Shown here in pieces: positions 54,547 to 64,000 of a stretch of 64,000 nt of DNA (positions are counted from its first letter, which is position 1; each line of letters opens with the position of its first letter). Made by a program: the position numbers and the translations under genes. The DNA is taken from the NCBI GenBank assembly GCA_964059195.1, contig CAXKWD010000003.1:200532174-200596173 (forward strand), in the 5' to 3' direction. Origin of the DNA: Ectobius pallidus. Taxonomy: Eukaryota; Arthropoda; Insecta; Blattodea; Ectobiidae. The notes under the pieces were generated by a model that searched no databases, was not told where the DNA came from, and saw only the letters and a list, made by a program, of their open reading frames with translations.

Positions 54547-54756
54547 TCACTTCAACATCATGTAACAAAACACTAATTTATAAACTGTTTGTAAGCCTAA
54601 TCTGTTTCTATTTTTGGTATGAATAAATGAGAACATTGAAAAAATACACTCCAAAGATGGGGATGATGCAGGACTCCTTAGGTGTCCCATTAGTTCCAGA
54701 AAGTTTGTATCAGTTCCACATTTTTTAAGATTCTTCCACCACATAGAAGGTGACAC
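54547..54756 (-). pseudogene. hAT transposase C-terminal fragment
   Basis: The minus strand reads MWWKNLKKCGTDTNFLELMG, then SPASSPSLECIFSMFSFIHT and RNRLGLQTVYKLVFCYMML. This matches the hAT C-terminal dimerisation pattern (P-A-S-S-x-S-x-E-x-I-F-S ... R-N-R-L-G). A plausible 3' tip for the element is the CCAACCCTG end at about 55850, with the family-G insert between. The left end was not found. Confidence 0.75.
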
Positions 54757-55119
54757 CCTACTAGTAATATCAGATGAAAAAATTTGTCTTTGGAAAAGGC
54801 TCCTGTTCTGATTGAAACTGAACTGTGTATTGCAAATACTGTGGATTTATATTTATATTTTTTAGCCTGAACTTCAGTTATTTATTTTGGGCTGGGCTAC
54901 TATAGCCTCTATAAATCAATTAAACAATGAAAGTAAATATTTCTGAAGGTTTATTTATTGCAACATGGAATCATAAAGGTTGATATTATTACATTATAAT
55001 TATGACATTTGTTTACACAGAAATGTTTTGGAATAAGAATATAATTTATAAAGTTAGAATTTGTTAACATATAATGTTTTCAAGTTTTTCCCACTTTTTC
55101 CCGGTATTTACCAACTACC

Positions 55120-55780
55120 AGGTATTCGCGGCTTCACCCGCGATAATTAAATCAGAAATTAAAAATTAAGAGCGACATAGGTAAAACACTTACACATGAA
55201 TCATTGACAAACTAAATGATTAATAATTATAATGAAACAGCTAAAAATCAGACTTTGGAGTTTATTGCACGATTAGAAAGCACCGCCTGGGAAAAACAAC
55301 CTGAGATTCGAGTTCCCTGGCCTAGAAAATCCCTGCATAATGAGTTCTGGCCAAATTGATCAATGTTTGTCCATTTAAGCCTGTATTCATTATCTCTCTT
55401 CCGACTATGTTGAAAATTTCAGATGTCTGCTGGCCTTGGCATTATAAACAAATGAATCGACCAGGGTGGGCTTATAAAATGAAGCGATCTTTCATTTCCA
55501 AGGTATGACAAAAGTAGGCAAAGCCACCTGCAATTGATTTGACAAATGAAATGTATTACTGAAAACAGATGCTTCGAAAGTGCAAAAAATGCACGTTTTC
55601 TGCCTGTTTTTCACTCATAACTCACGAACGAAAGCAAAAATTAAAAACATGGCTTCGAGGTGCATTTTCCCACCCTTCAGTCCACCTATGCTTAAAATTT
55701 CAGATCTCTGCGTTCAGTAGATTTCGTAGGGCATCACGCACAGACAGAAAGACAAACACTCTTTTATTATTATAGATTTA
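55120..55780 (+). mobile_element. Family G retroposon
   Basis: Starts with the worn head ttcgcggcttcacccgcgat and shares tagaaagcaccgcctggg, ttccaaggtatgacaaaa and gcaaagcca with 27270 and 41720-41750. It ends cacagacagaaagacaaaca then ctcttttattattatagatt, a different tail from the 41460 copy. It splits a ttaccagtttttcccac-rich stretch of a hAT end. Confidence 0.6.
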
Positions 55781-56877
55781 TCCCAGTATTTACCAGTTTT
55801 TCCCACTGGGATGGTAAAAATTAGTTTTGGACGGGAAAATTCCAACCCTGATTAAAATATAGAATATACTAGTAAGTGCTCTATTAAAATTATCAATAGG
55901 AATGTAAAAATATATTATACGCGATATGAATTTACAGTTACAGTATACCTTGAGATATGTAAATTCAGTTAATAAGCACATGTCAGATGTTCACAATCCT
56001 TCATTTACTGACAGTAATTTGCAAACTTGACTGTAGCGATAAAATTGTGTTGCGAGTCTTACTTCCAAAGTTAATTAGTTTACTAATCTATGAGCAAGGC
56101 CATGTCCAATTTTTAGTAACAGAAATAAATAGAGAAAGTTTTGTGATCATGACAAAAATCAAAATAAGTACTTTTGGAATGACCTCTCTGTCTTGTTGTC
56201 TCTGTGCCTGTCCGTGTACATTTATTGTGGCTAAATGGTTCATTGTATTTAGGCTACTTAATTTTTCGAATTATTGACTTTTTTGGAATTCTATCGACCT
56301 ACCTAGTACATTTCTATAAATGAAAAATTAAGGGATATTTTCATGAAAACTTTTTTCAAAATGTTTAAAAAATGTTTCTATTAATTTTAATAAAAAAGTA
56401 TATTTTTAAACAAGTACTGAAGACTAATAAAATGGCTATATTAGTTTTTTTTCTGTACACATTTCTTAGGGGTACTTCACTCGTGCCCATTTTTTATTTT
56501 CCTAGCTTCAGTAAATTACCAGTATAACGAAATTTAGAGGACATCAGATATGAAATTTTACAAGTGTACAATGTTCTGGACTTTATTTTTTGAAAAAGTC
56601 AGAATAGTCACCAACCACTGCACATGAATTTAAAACGGAATTTGGTATACTGCTTTGTGATAGAAGAAAATCTTGAAGAACATGTGCCATGTGTTGATCA
56701 CTGTTATAAATGTGTATATCAAGTTACTGTACATGAAAATCTGGTAAAACGTATTTGAGTTATCGTGCGTATAGACTAGAGGTGTACAAATCTCGATTTT
56801 AGCTTGCCCATACCCGCTTGAACGCCAGGCAAGCAAGTTGCCAGTGTCACAGTTAGCAAGCAGGCAGGTTTCCTTAG
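55781..56877. other. hAT tip and CTGTC-core repeat; otherwise unassigned
   Basis: A hAT-like tip ends at ccaaccctg (about 55850). About 56110-56520 is a decayed version of the left third of repeat P (gagaaagttttgtgatcatg, ctctctgtcttgttgtctct, aatggctatattag). The rest is AT-rich with no coding pattern. Confidence 0.5.
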
Positions 56878-56958
56878 TTAAGTGGAGGGAAAGGAAATAG
56901 ACATTAAATCCATGTCTGGGATATTAATACAAGTAAGAATCAGCTTGAAAAATTTTAT

Positions 56959-57028
56959 GTCATAACCGGGATTTGAACACGGATCTTCGGCTTAACGCGC
57001 CGATGCTCTACCATTGAGCTACCATGAC
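56959..57028 (-). tRNA. tRNA-like module 4, in retroposon
   Basis: Sequence identical to modules 1-3, including GTT at 34-36 and C33. Confidence 0.6.
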
Positions 57029-57237
57029 AACATGCCAGTACCACATCAATTTCTCCATTGAGAACACACATCCAATGGCGTCCTACATTTGTAGGTACTT
57101 TGAAGCCAAGTTAACTTGGCTTCAAAGTACCTACAAATGTAGGACGCCATTGGATGTGTGTTCTCAATGGAGAAACCTCTCGTGGTCTGCCTTGTCTTCT
57201 GAATCAGTTGAGGAATTTGATGTGGTACTGGCATGTT

Positions 57238-57307
57238 GTCATGGTAGCTCAATGGTAGAGCATCGGCGCGTTAAGCCGAAGATCCGTGTTCAAATCCCGG
57301 TTATGAC
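57238..57307 (+). tRNA. tRNA-like module 5, in retroposon
   Basis: Sequence identical to modules 1-4. Flank reads gtggtactg rather than gtcgtactg. Confidence 0.6.
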
Positions 57308-57562
57308 ATAAAATTTTTCAAGCTGATTCTTACTTGTAGGTTTCCTTAGGCTTGCGTGGGTCAGGTTAAACCTAACTTATCCAAGCCAGAATAAGCTTGA
57401 CACAATCCTATCAGCTAAACAACTGTAGTTGCAAAGTGTAGGTAATACTTTCTTACTTTTCTACATGCTGGTAGAAGAAATTCATCATGCAGATAAATAA
57501 AAGGTGGATAAAGTATTAAAAATCGTTTAAGCGTCTTAACACATTTATTATTTTTATTATTA

Positions 57563-57690
57563 GGTAGATTTCGAAGAAAAATCTACCTATTGCAATCGAT
57601 ACCATGTCATGACTTTCGAAAAATTCTTTCATATCTTTAAGTTTCATGCCTCCCTAAGTAAGAAACCACCGCCTGTTAAAAAAAAATTAT
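57563..57690 (-). repeat. Dispersed repeat family R1, right-end fragment, reversed
   Basis: The sequence aggtagatttcgaagaaaaa then tctacctattgc is the terminal hairpin of R1. It continues through ctttcatatctttaagtttc and caccgcctgtt. It is cut where the LINE at 57700 begins. Confidence 0.85.
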
Positions 57691-57699
57691 ATATATATA

Positions 57700-59320
57700 T
57701 AAATGTATATGTTTGCGGAACTTTGGAAATATGCAGCAGAACCAGTAAAGATATCATTACATCAATGCATTGTGAAAATATGGAACACAGAAAAACTACC
57801 AGAACATTGGACTACAGCTATAATACATCCATTACACAAGAAAGGAGAAAAATCAAATCCAGACAACTATAGAGGAATTTCCCTTTTGGATGTCACATAT
57901 AAAGTTTTATCAAGGATTCTGTATGGTCGCTGCAAAGATCAACTTGAATTGGAAATTGGAGAATACCAAGGAGGATTTAGGCCTTGGAGAAGCTGCCCAG
58001 AACAGATCATCACCTTAAAACTAGTAATGGAGTACTACAAAAGAAGACAAAAACAACAAGTTATAACCTTTGTAGACTTCAAAAAAGCCTACGATTGTAT
58101 TCACAGGTCTTCAATGTTGAAGATACTAAGGAATTTTGGACTTCATCCCAAATTAATAAAATTGATACAATTGACTCTAACGAACACCAAATCTAAAGTA
58201 AAATTTAGAGGAGAAATATCGGAACCGTTTATGATAAAAACAGGGCTAAGACAAGGAGATGGTCTATCACCATTACTTTTCAACTGCGCTCTAGAGTATG
58301 TGATGAGGGAATGGTACAAAGAAAATCCTAAAAACATACGAATTGGAACCAAAAAGGATGGAATAAACTTAAATTGCTTGGGATTCGCAGACGACTTAGC
58401 GTTACTAGCTAATAACATTCATGAAGCCAGAAATCAAATAACTAGCCTACAAAATATATCACAAAAAATAGGACTTCAGATATCATTTGAAAAAACCGAG
58501 ATAATGGTAACAGACCCACTAGTAACCAATCACATAACAATAAACAACAAGAAAATAAAATTAGTAGAGCAATTTAAATACCTAGGAGAAATTATAACAC
58601 ATAACCTGGACAAGAAACCTGCATGGCAAGCGAGGACTAATAAAATGATAAAAGCTCAAAAATTAACATGGTCTACATACAATAAAAAATGTCTATCGAT
58701 CCAAACAAAATTAAAACATTACAAGACGGTGGTTCAACCAGAGGTGACATATGGAAGCGAAACTCTTTTTAAAATCACCCAGAAAAATAGAATAGACAAA
58801 ATCCTGAAAGTAGAGAGAAGAATAGCTAGAACATGCATAAATAAAAAATACCAAAAAGATGGACAGTGGCGGATAATACCAAATGAAATGGTGTACAGAG
58901 AACTAGAACCTATCACAGATACTATACGGAAGAAAAGGATCTCTTTTTTTGGTCACATTATGAGGACACCAGAAACTCGACTGACAAGAAAAATTATAGA
59001 GAAACTCTGGAATATGAAGCAACAAGTAGGATGGATTACAGAAATTAGAGAGGATATGACAGAATTAGAAATAACTTTGGATGACTTGAAAAACAAAACA
59101 GGAAATTCAAGGAAACTTAAAAATATTAAAATAAGATTTAAGCCAAAAATAGACAGACGCCAGACAATAAAGAGGGTATTTACAGATGAAGAGCGACAGA
59201 GAAGATCGGAACGCATGAAAAACTACTGGGCAAATCGGAAAGGAAGACCGAGAAATGATTGACTGAAGTGGTCCAATGAGGCCGTAAAAGCAGAAGAAGA
59301 AGAAGAAAATGTATATATAT
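57700..59320 (+). mobile_element. LINE (RTE-like), 5' truncated, RT ORF intact
   Basis: The ORF at 57703-59262 is continuous for about 519 codons and covers the whole RT through the C-terminus: LHKKGEKSNPDNYRGISLL, GEYQGGFRPWRSCPEQI, VITFVDFKKAYDCIHR, IKTGLRQGDGLSPLLFN, GFADDLALLANN (catalytic FADD), FKYLGEIIT, then YGSETLF, ISFFGHIMRTPETRLTRKI and a basic tail RMKNYWANRKGRPRND. The endonuclease is missing, which is typical of 5' truncation. The start is set only by the insertion point. A short 3' UTR ends in (GAA)n at about 59291-59305. A possible 10-bp duplication aaatgtatat flanks it (about 57701 and 59307). This is the youngest-looking LINE here along with 1-1202. Confidence 0.9.
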
Positions 59321-60139
59321 GAAGGGGCTAGTTCCGTAAGGGCGTAAGGCACATCTTGAATTTTGAGCTTTTACCACTTATGCCTTCTCCTCATATCACT
59401 TAAATACTTATAGGTTAAAAGCTTGATCCTTTCATTTGCGAATCCAAGCCCATGTAAACAAATGCATATGATCTGAACCGCAGTACACATCATGCTTCAA
59501 GACAATATAGTGCGGTACTACATTTGATTTTTATATAATTAAAAACTAATAATGTGTGACAAAAATGATTAAGATAACAATATTAACTTATTACAAATGT
59601 TTCAGCGTATTGCGAAACGTGGCATTCGTAACATAATCTTTCAGTTTGCAAGAGGCATTGTTATGAATAATCAGGTGAAAGTTCAAAGGCTTGTTCCGAT
59701 ATGTTTTTGATTTGAGAATTACGCCACTGCCAGAGAACTCCGCTTAATGTACGTAGGCCTAATTATTTCACAGTAATATAATTCTGATTTAACATTATTC
59801 ATTTAGCACTCAATGTCAGCTTGAACAACGAAATAAGCAAATAAACATGTCTTTGTTTTTAACGCATATGACAGCTGAAAGTAGCCCTCGTGGATATTTA
59901 TTATGGAAGGAGACACGGCCTACTAGAAATTTTTCGTTGGCCGCGGGAAGGAGATGATTGACGTAACACCTGACCAATCAAATACAGTTAAGGGCGGAAT
60001 GACACCAGTGCAAAGTTTATATGCAATTCCATTCTCAAAATGAATGGATGACATAATACTCCCGCCAGTCAGGGTTGTCCAGTCCCATCTCTAGATTACC
60101 ATGTTATATTCCCTATATGTTCCAAGATATTTGCAAAGC
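59321..60139. other. No recognised feature
   Basis: Mixed-composition DNA without coding pattern or repeat that I can support. Confidence 0.35.
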
Positions 60140-60262
60140 ATTTTTACAGTTGAAACCAGCAGCTAAATTTTGGAGCGTGGACTTCTTACAGCATCTAGAT
60201 AACCCAGTAAAAATATTGAGGCATGTTTCGATATGAGGGTAGTGATAGGTTCCTTGTTAGGC
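60140..60262 (+). repeat. Dispersed repeat shared with 7868-7990
   Basis: Reverse complement match to 7868-7990 from gcagctaaattttggagcgt to gataggttccttgtt. Nature unknown. Confidence 0.7.
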
Positions 60263-60592
60263 CATTTTCTAGTCTTCCAAACCATGATGCACAGTTCTGT
60301 AAAGCTGCAATTCCACTGAGGCAACATTTGGGCATGACGCATGCTACACAGTCATTCAATTGCAGCAACACGAAGTGACAAACGACAAGTCTCCTTGCCG
60401 CATGCTACAAGTTGACTGTTGTCGCCAGGACGCATGCGTCACCCTTCGACAAAATTCCTCGTGTCGAACAGTGTCGTCGCTATCCAACAGCCAGCTGATC
60501 GGGGCGACTTGTAGCATGTGACATGGGCTGCTTGCACCTGCATAAACAAGCTATGAAAACAAACAATGGTCTTCCTAGAGCAGGGCATTTAG
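60263..60592. other. No gene; GC-richer unique-looking stretch
   Basis: Contains several gcatgctacaNg motifs (60344, 60400, 60508) in both orientations. No coding pattern. Confidence 0.35.
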
Positions 60593-62948
60593 CCCAGATA
60601 ACGCTGACGTCCTTCCAGAAGGATGCGAGCAGCAGTAGGTAACATGTTTATTTTTCGAAAGTTCTTCAATTACTCGCCCGAATGCAGCATCATATTTCGT
60701 AACTAGAAACTGCATTCTTTAATTTTTATGATATTTTAGTCTTCGTTGTTGAGAGGTTAGTACTATATTTAGCTGTGAAGTTACATTTCTAACGAAATGG
60801 AATATGTCAAAGACCTTCGGATAGATGGGTCTGTGTTCTATGTTTCTTCTTATTGTTTTGTTGTAAATTTTTATTTATTAAATGAGAAATTTCCTCAAAA
60901 CAGAGGTTTGTCTCCAACCAAACAAATACATCAGTCAAGCACTATCACATAACTCATCCTGACACACAAAATATGATACCACCATTCAGAACTCTACACT
61001 GCTCACTACATTTCGCCACTTATCCCTGTCTTGTACATCTTCCTCCACTAAACCAAATCTTTCCATTGACATGTGTACATTCTGTATCCAGGTAGTAGCA
61101 GTAGTTGTAAATTATTTACAACATGGTAGTTGTAAATTGTTATTCATTTATTGCCTTAAATATCTTCTTTACCATAGTGATTCACCAAACAAACATTACG
61201 AACAATATTGTAGGCCCCACAGCCAACTTTCGTAACGCTTCCTTCCAGAAGGACGTCAGCGTAATGGGAGCCTAAAAATTTGTTTGTGAAATTCTTTTGA
61301 AGAATAAAACCTGGTGTTTCATTATTCTAAAAAATTATCTGTAAGTGAATATTAATGGGAAGATGACATAAATATATCTTTCTTTGTGTCAAACTAACAG
61401 TCCCATGAGTTTTTTTTTATGATGACGTGGTAAATTTGTTGGTGACACATACAAATCAGTACGCCGCAAAAAGAAATAGGCTTGGAGACCATTCTAAAGA
61501 AGAGATGAAGTGTTTCATAGCTTTTATTGAGTGGTTATGTTGACCTGCCACAGAAAGATAACATATATTGGGAAAAGTCACGAAATGCCCATAACATATT
61601 GATTTCCGAAACTATGGCAAGAGATCGATTCCAATTTATAATGTGGAACTACCTTTAGGTGATCGATTTGCTAAAGTACGGCCACTAATAGATAAAATAA
61701 ATTAGAAATGTGTAGAGTACAGTTCACATATACAAAACCACTCCGTAGATGAGAGCATGGTACCTTACTTTGGTAAACATAGGCCTAGTGCGAAACAATT
61801 CATCCATGGAAAGCAAATTAGGTATGGCTATGAGTTCTGGTGTGGTGGACCTAGTTTTGGGTACCTAAGCTGGTTCGGGCCATATCAAGAAGCTGGTACA
61901 TTACCTGATAAATATGCTGAAAAAAGACTTTGATATGCTGACTTATATTCACAAGCTGGAACAATTGCCCTATAGAGTGTATTTTGGCAATTTCTTTACC
62001 TCAATACCTTTACTTAGGGATCTGGATAAAAGAGGAATTGAAGCCACAGGGGCAATGAGAGCCAATAGAATTGGGAAAGAGTACGATATGACCAACAGTG
62101 ATGAAGAAAACACCACAGGGTACATACGACTTCCGGTCTAATGACACAAGCAACGTCCTCGTTACTAGATGGAATGATGATAGTGTGGTGAATGTGGCTA
62201 CTAACTTTGATAAAGTTTTACCAACTCGCCAGGTATCTCGCTACTCACAAAAGCAAAAAAGCGAATTAGTGTCGATCAACCACAGTCATCCAAAACTATA
62301 ATACACACATGGGAGGCTTTGACAGAGCTGACCAAAACATTTCTTTGCACCTTGTATCAATCAGAGGCAAGAAATGTTATTTCCCTAACGTTGTACTGTT
62401 GCTGAACAAAATGTGTGGCAACTTTGCCGGCAAGATGGCAGTAAATTAGATCATCTATACTTTCGCCGAAGACTAGTCACTACTATTTTGAAGTCAAATA
62501 GAAGAGTGGCTTCAAGAGGACGGCCATTGGGTTCATCAAAGGCTCATCCTCGGTTAGAAAAATTGGAGCATTATGTTGCCGACCTACAACCAGACAGTGT
62601 TACAGAGAAAAAAAACAGCTCCATTGCTGACAATGCCACAAGAAAGCTACAAATCAGTGCGTGAAATGTGTTTTGTCACTTCGTGTAACATGTTTCGTTG
62701 CTTATCACACAAAGCAAAGTGAATAACAACAATAAAGTACTCGAAGAAGTGTATTTAATTATTTTCAGTGATAGGCAAATTTTAATGTGCATTACGCTGA
62801 CGTCATTCCAGGAGCATGGGCATTATTTCAGGAAGTATGTAAGTTACAAGAATAAATCTCATTACTGTATGAATCTTTAGTTAAAATGAAGTGTTTTATG
62901 CAATTTAATAAAAGAAAACGTGTTAAAAATAATTCCGCGCTATCTGGG
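60593..62948 (+). mobile_element. piggyBac-family element, TTAA-type site
   Basis: Ends CCCAGATAACGCTGACGT (60593) and, at 62936-62948, GCGCTATCTGGG. Both start CCC/GGG as piggyBac tips do. The right flank is TTAA (62949-62952) and the left is TTAG (60589-60592), one change from TTAA. The subterminal gctgacgtccttccagaagg recurs reversed at 61240-61262 and, worn, at 62793-62812. Length 2.36 kb is normal for the family. The transposase is on the plus strand and broken. Confidence 0.85.
61480..62664 (+). pseudogene. piggyBac transposase pseudogene
   Basis: Blocks in shifting frames: HSVDESMVPYFGKHRPSAKQ and HGKQIRYGYEFWCGG near 61740-61840 (with the first catalytic Asp in VDESM), then YRVYFGNFFTSIPLLRDLDK and GIEATGAMRANRIGKE near 61955-62085 (canonical D-N-F-F-T-S has G-N here, so the second catalytic Asp is replaced), then VLVTRWNDDSVVNVATN near 62160 and YFRRRLVTTIL near 62460. 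The C-terminal cysteine-rich finger of many piggyBac enzymes is not seen. At least three frameshifts. In life the enzyme excises precisely at TTAA. Confidence 0.85.
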
Positions 62949-62952
62949 TTAA

Positions 62953-63502
62953 ATCACAGCCACGTCAGCATAAAGGAAGAGAATAACTATATCGGGTCTC
63001 TTTGAAGTTTTAAAACTTAATAAATTTTTTCCTTCAAATCCCAATAATTGCCAGTAATTCAATTGAAATGGGAAGCAGCAATGAAAGTAGTTGTTACATA
63101 TATACATTCGAAATTAGGCTTGAAAAATAATAATTCCTTTATTGCAACCAATGGTTATATCATGATGAATGAGCACTGGTAGAATGATGTATTGCAGGGG
63201 AAACAGGAGCCCCCCCCCCGATAGACAAAGTCAGGAAAAGTAAACTTAAAATATGCAAAGTGACAGCAAGCTAAGTATTACGCCATAAGAATCTTTCATT
63301 TTTACAATTATTGCATAACCTGTCAATAGACCAAGTTAGCGCATTCTCAAGACACAGTATAGAAAATAAAAAAATAATTTAAAAAAATAAAAATAAAATA
63401 TAAGGATTATAGACCAGTCTGATTGATGTTAAATAGAATTAAGACAATATTAGGATTACATTGTTACGTTATACAGTATTACTATTAAAAAATTCATCTA
63501 TG
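62953..63502. other. No gene; includes poly-C run and LINE 3' UTR-like DNA
   Basis: A run of ten C at 63211-63220. The minus strand around 63150-63120 (ggttgcaataaaggaattat) looks like the 3' end of the LINE that begins at 63503. Confidence 0.4.
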
Positions 63503-64000
63503 TTATAAAAGGGGGTTTAAATATGCCAATTTTCTGATACGATTCTCAAGAGTGGAGTAACTAAAATCAATTATACCAAAAGTCCCTGTTGATGGATTCC
63601 TGGCCAACCAGTCATGTGCTCTTATCTTAAAGAAATTTACAGGTAAATTTTGATAAATTATTGATAATTTATTAAATAGTGTCTGCCCAATAATTTGACA
63701 GCTATTCAGACATTTTAATAGCCTATGGTGTTGTATATAGATATGGGTATTGGATCTGGTATTATGAAAGTGAATACTGTTTCTACATTGTAGCTCCGGT
63801 AACCTGTTTTTTTTTTATACACTAAATCTGAATAAATATACAGATTAAGTACGGTTAGTATTTTATATTGAGAAAATAATGACTTTTTTTTTTTTTTTTT
63901 TTACCAAATAAGCAGCTGCAGCGATAAATAAAGACAATTTGCACCAGACTGAAGTTGCTTCAGTTGAATCGTTTTAGTCGCATGCTACACGCATAGGCGA
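63503..64000 (-). mobile_element. LINE C-terminus and 3' region, entering from the right edge
   Basis: The minus strand, about 63800 to 63503, encodes CRNSIHFHNTRSNTHI, then GQTLFNKLSIIYQNLPVNFF and KIRAHDWLARN with a stop at 63505-63503. The H-N-TR-x(n)-G-x-x-LFN-KLP-x(n)-F-K-x(n)-WL pattern is the standard C-terminus of CR1/Jockey-type RT proteins. Upstream coding sequence is disrupted by poly-A/T near 63880-63901, so its link to further right is not visible. Confidence 0.65.

Larger units (their letters stand above)
56878..57337. mobile_element. tRNA-bearing composite retroposon, palindromic dimer, TSD AGGTTTCCTTAG
   Basis: Two units face each other about a perfect centre, gaagccaagttaacttggctt (centre near 57113). 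The left (minus) unit has its full outer end, ttaagtggagggaaaggaaa. The right (plus) unit stops at cttacttgt. A 39-bp segment (ctctcgtggtctgcc ...) is deleted from the left unit. An exact 12-bp duplication AGGTTTCCTTAG lies at 56866-56877 and 57338-57349. The symmetry explains why ORFs of the same residues appear on both strands. Confidence 0.9.

Noticed and set aside
48146..57307. Five functional tRNA-Asn genes
   Set aside because: All are embedded in repeat units with target duplications, have C33 and one T-stem mismatch, and lie in palindromes. They are better described as retroposon modules.
57024..57311. 95-codon ORF and its antisense twin at 57046-57252
   Set aside because: They share residues on opposite strands only because the DNA is a palindrome, and they run through tRNA-like sequence.
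1..64000. LTR retrotransposon or endogenous retrovirus
   Set aside because: I found no long terminal direct repeats, protease, integrase or gag-like frames. All RT motifs here are of non-LTR type.
1..64000. CRISPR array or bacterial-style operon
   Set aside because: No regularly spaced short repeats with unique spacers and no co-directional packed genes. The repeats are transposon-derived and the sequence is eukaryotic.

Overview
This is a window of a large, AT-rich, transposon-saturated animal genome, almost certainly an insect. Blattodea-type (cockroach or termite) is my guess from the style of the tRNA-derived SINEs and the mix of non-LTR, mariner, hAT, Tigger and piggyBac elements, but this rests on impression and not on a search. 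A short CCTAA/TTAGG tract fits the arthropod telomere repeat. There are no operons, rRNAs or CRISPR arrays, and no LTR retrovirus-like element that I can see.

Only one convincing host protein gene is visible. It is a two-exon gene on the minus strand for a secreted peptide of about 67 residues. Exon 1 (33236-33323) carries the signal peptide and exon 2 (24777-24892) carries a short mature region with a CxCxxxC tail. They are separated by an 8.3 kb phase-1 intron packed with transposons. A second non-transposase coding relic, a frameshifted conserved arthropod gene of unknown function, lies at 14661-16112 between inverted repeats.

Layout. 1-1.4 kb: open LINE reverse-transcriptase ORF and LINE/MITE scraps. 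2-6 kb: TIR element, 0.7 kb inverted repeat, hAT copy. 6-8 kb: broken LINE split by a MITE. 8-13.4 kb: MITEs, a mariner derivative, a second copy of the same hAT, a hAT MITE with a minisatellite. 14-17 kb: the unknown-gene relic and a TIR element. 17-24 kb: nested retroposon/SINE/MITE, mariner with hAT inside, a snap-back mariner and a LINE tail split by a 1.8 kb element. 24.6-33.3 kb: host gene and its intron (three mariner relics and several hATs). 33.4-38 kb: repeat family, MADF-like relic and a LINE endonuclease region interrupted by a mariner. 38-43.3 kb: hAT relic carrying an inserted CR1-like LINE with both ORFs. 43.8-49.1 kb: a complete but broken Tigger/pogo element that hosts a hAT, a SINE and a tRNA-bearing trimer. 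49.5-53.3 kb: repeat copy and a long palindrome. 54.5-57.3 kb: hAT relic, repeats and a palindromic tRNA-bearing dimer. 57.7-59.3 kb: LINE RT ORF. 60.6-62.9 kb: piggyBac. 63.5-64 kb: LINE tail.

No pathway joins these genes. Two themes link them. First, precise nesting can be read from target-site duplications: eight 8-bp hAT TSDs, many TA mariner footprints and one TTAA-type footprint. Second, inverted self-duplication recurs: at least four mariner relics, one 2.4 kb repeat and two tRNA-bearing retroposons are snap-back or palindromic. The tRNA-bearing composites share the same two outer ends and are flanked by 12-13 bp duplications, so they look like a distinct element type. Together with the small secreted-peptide gene they are the most promising novelties.
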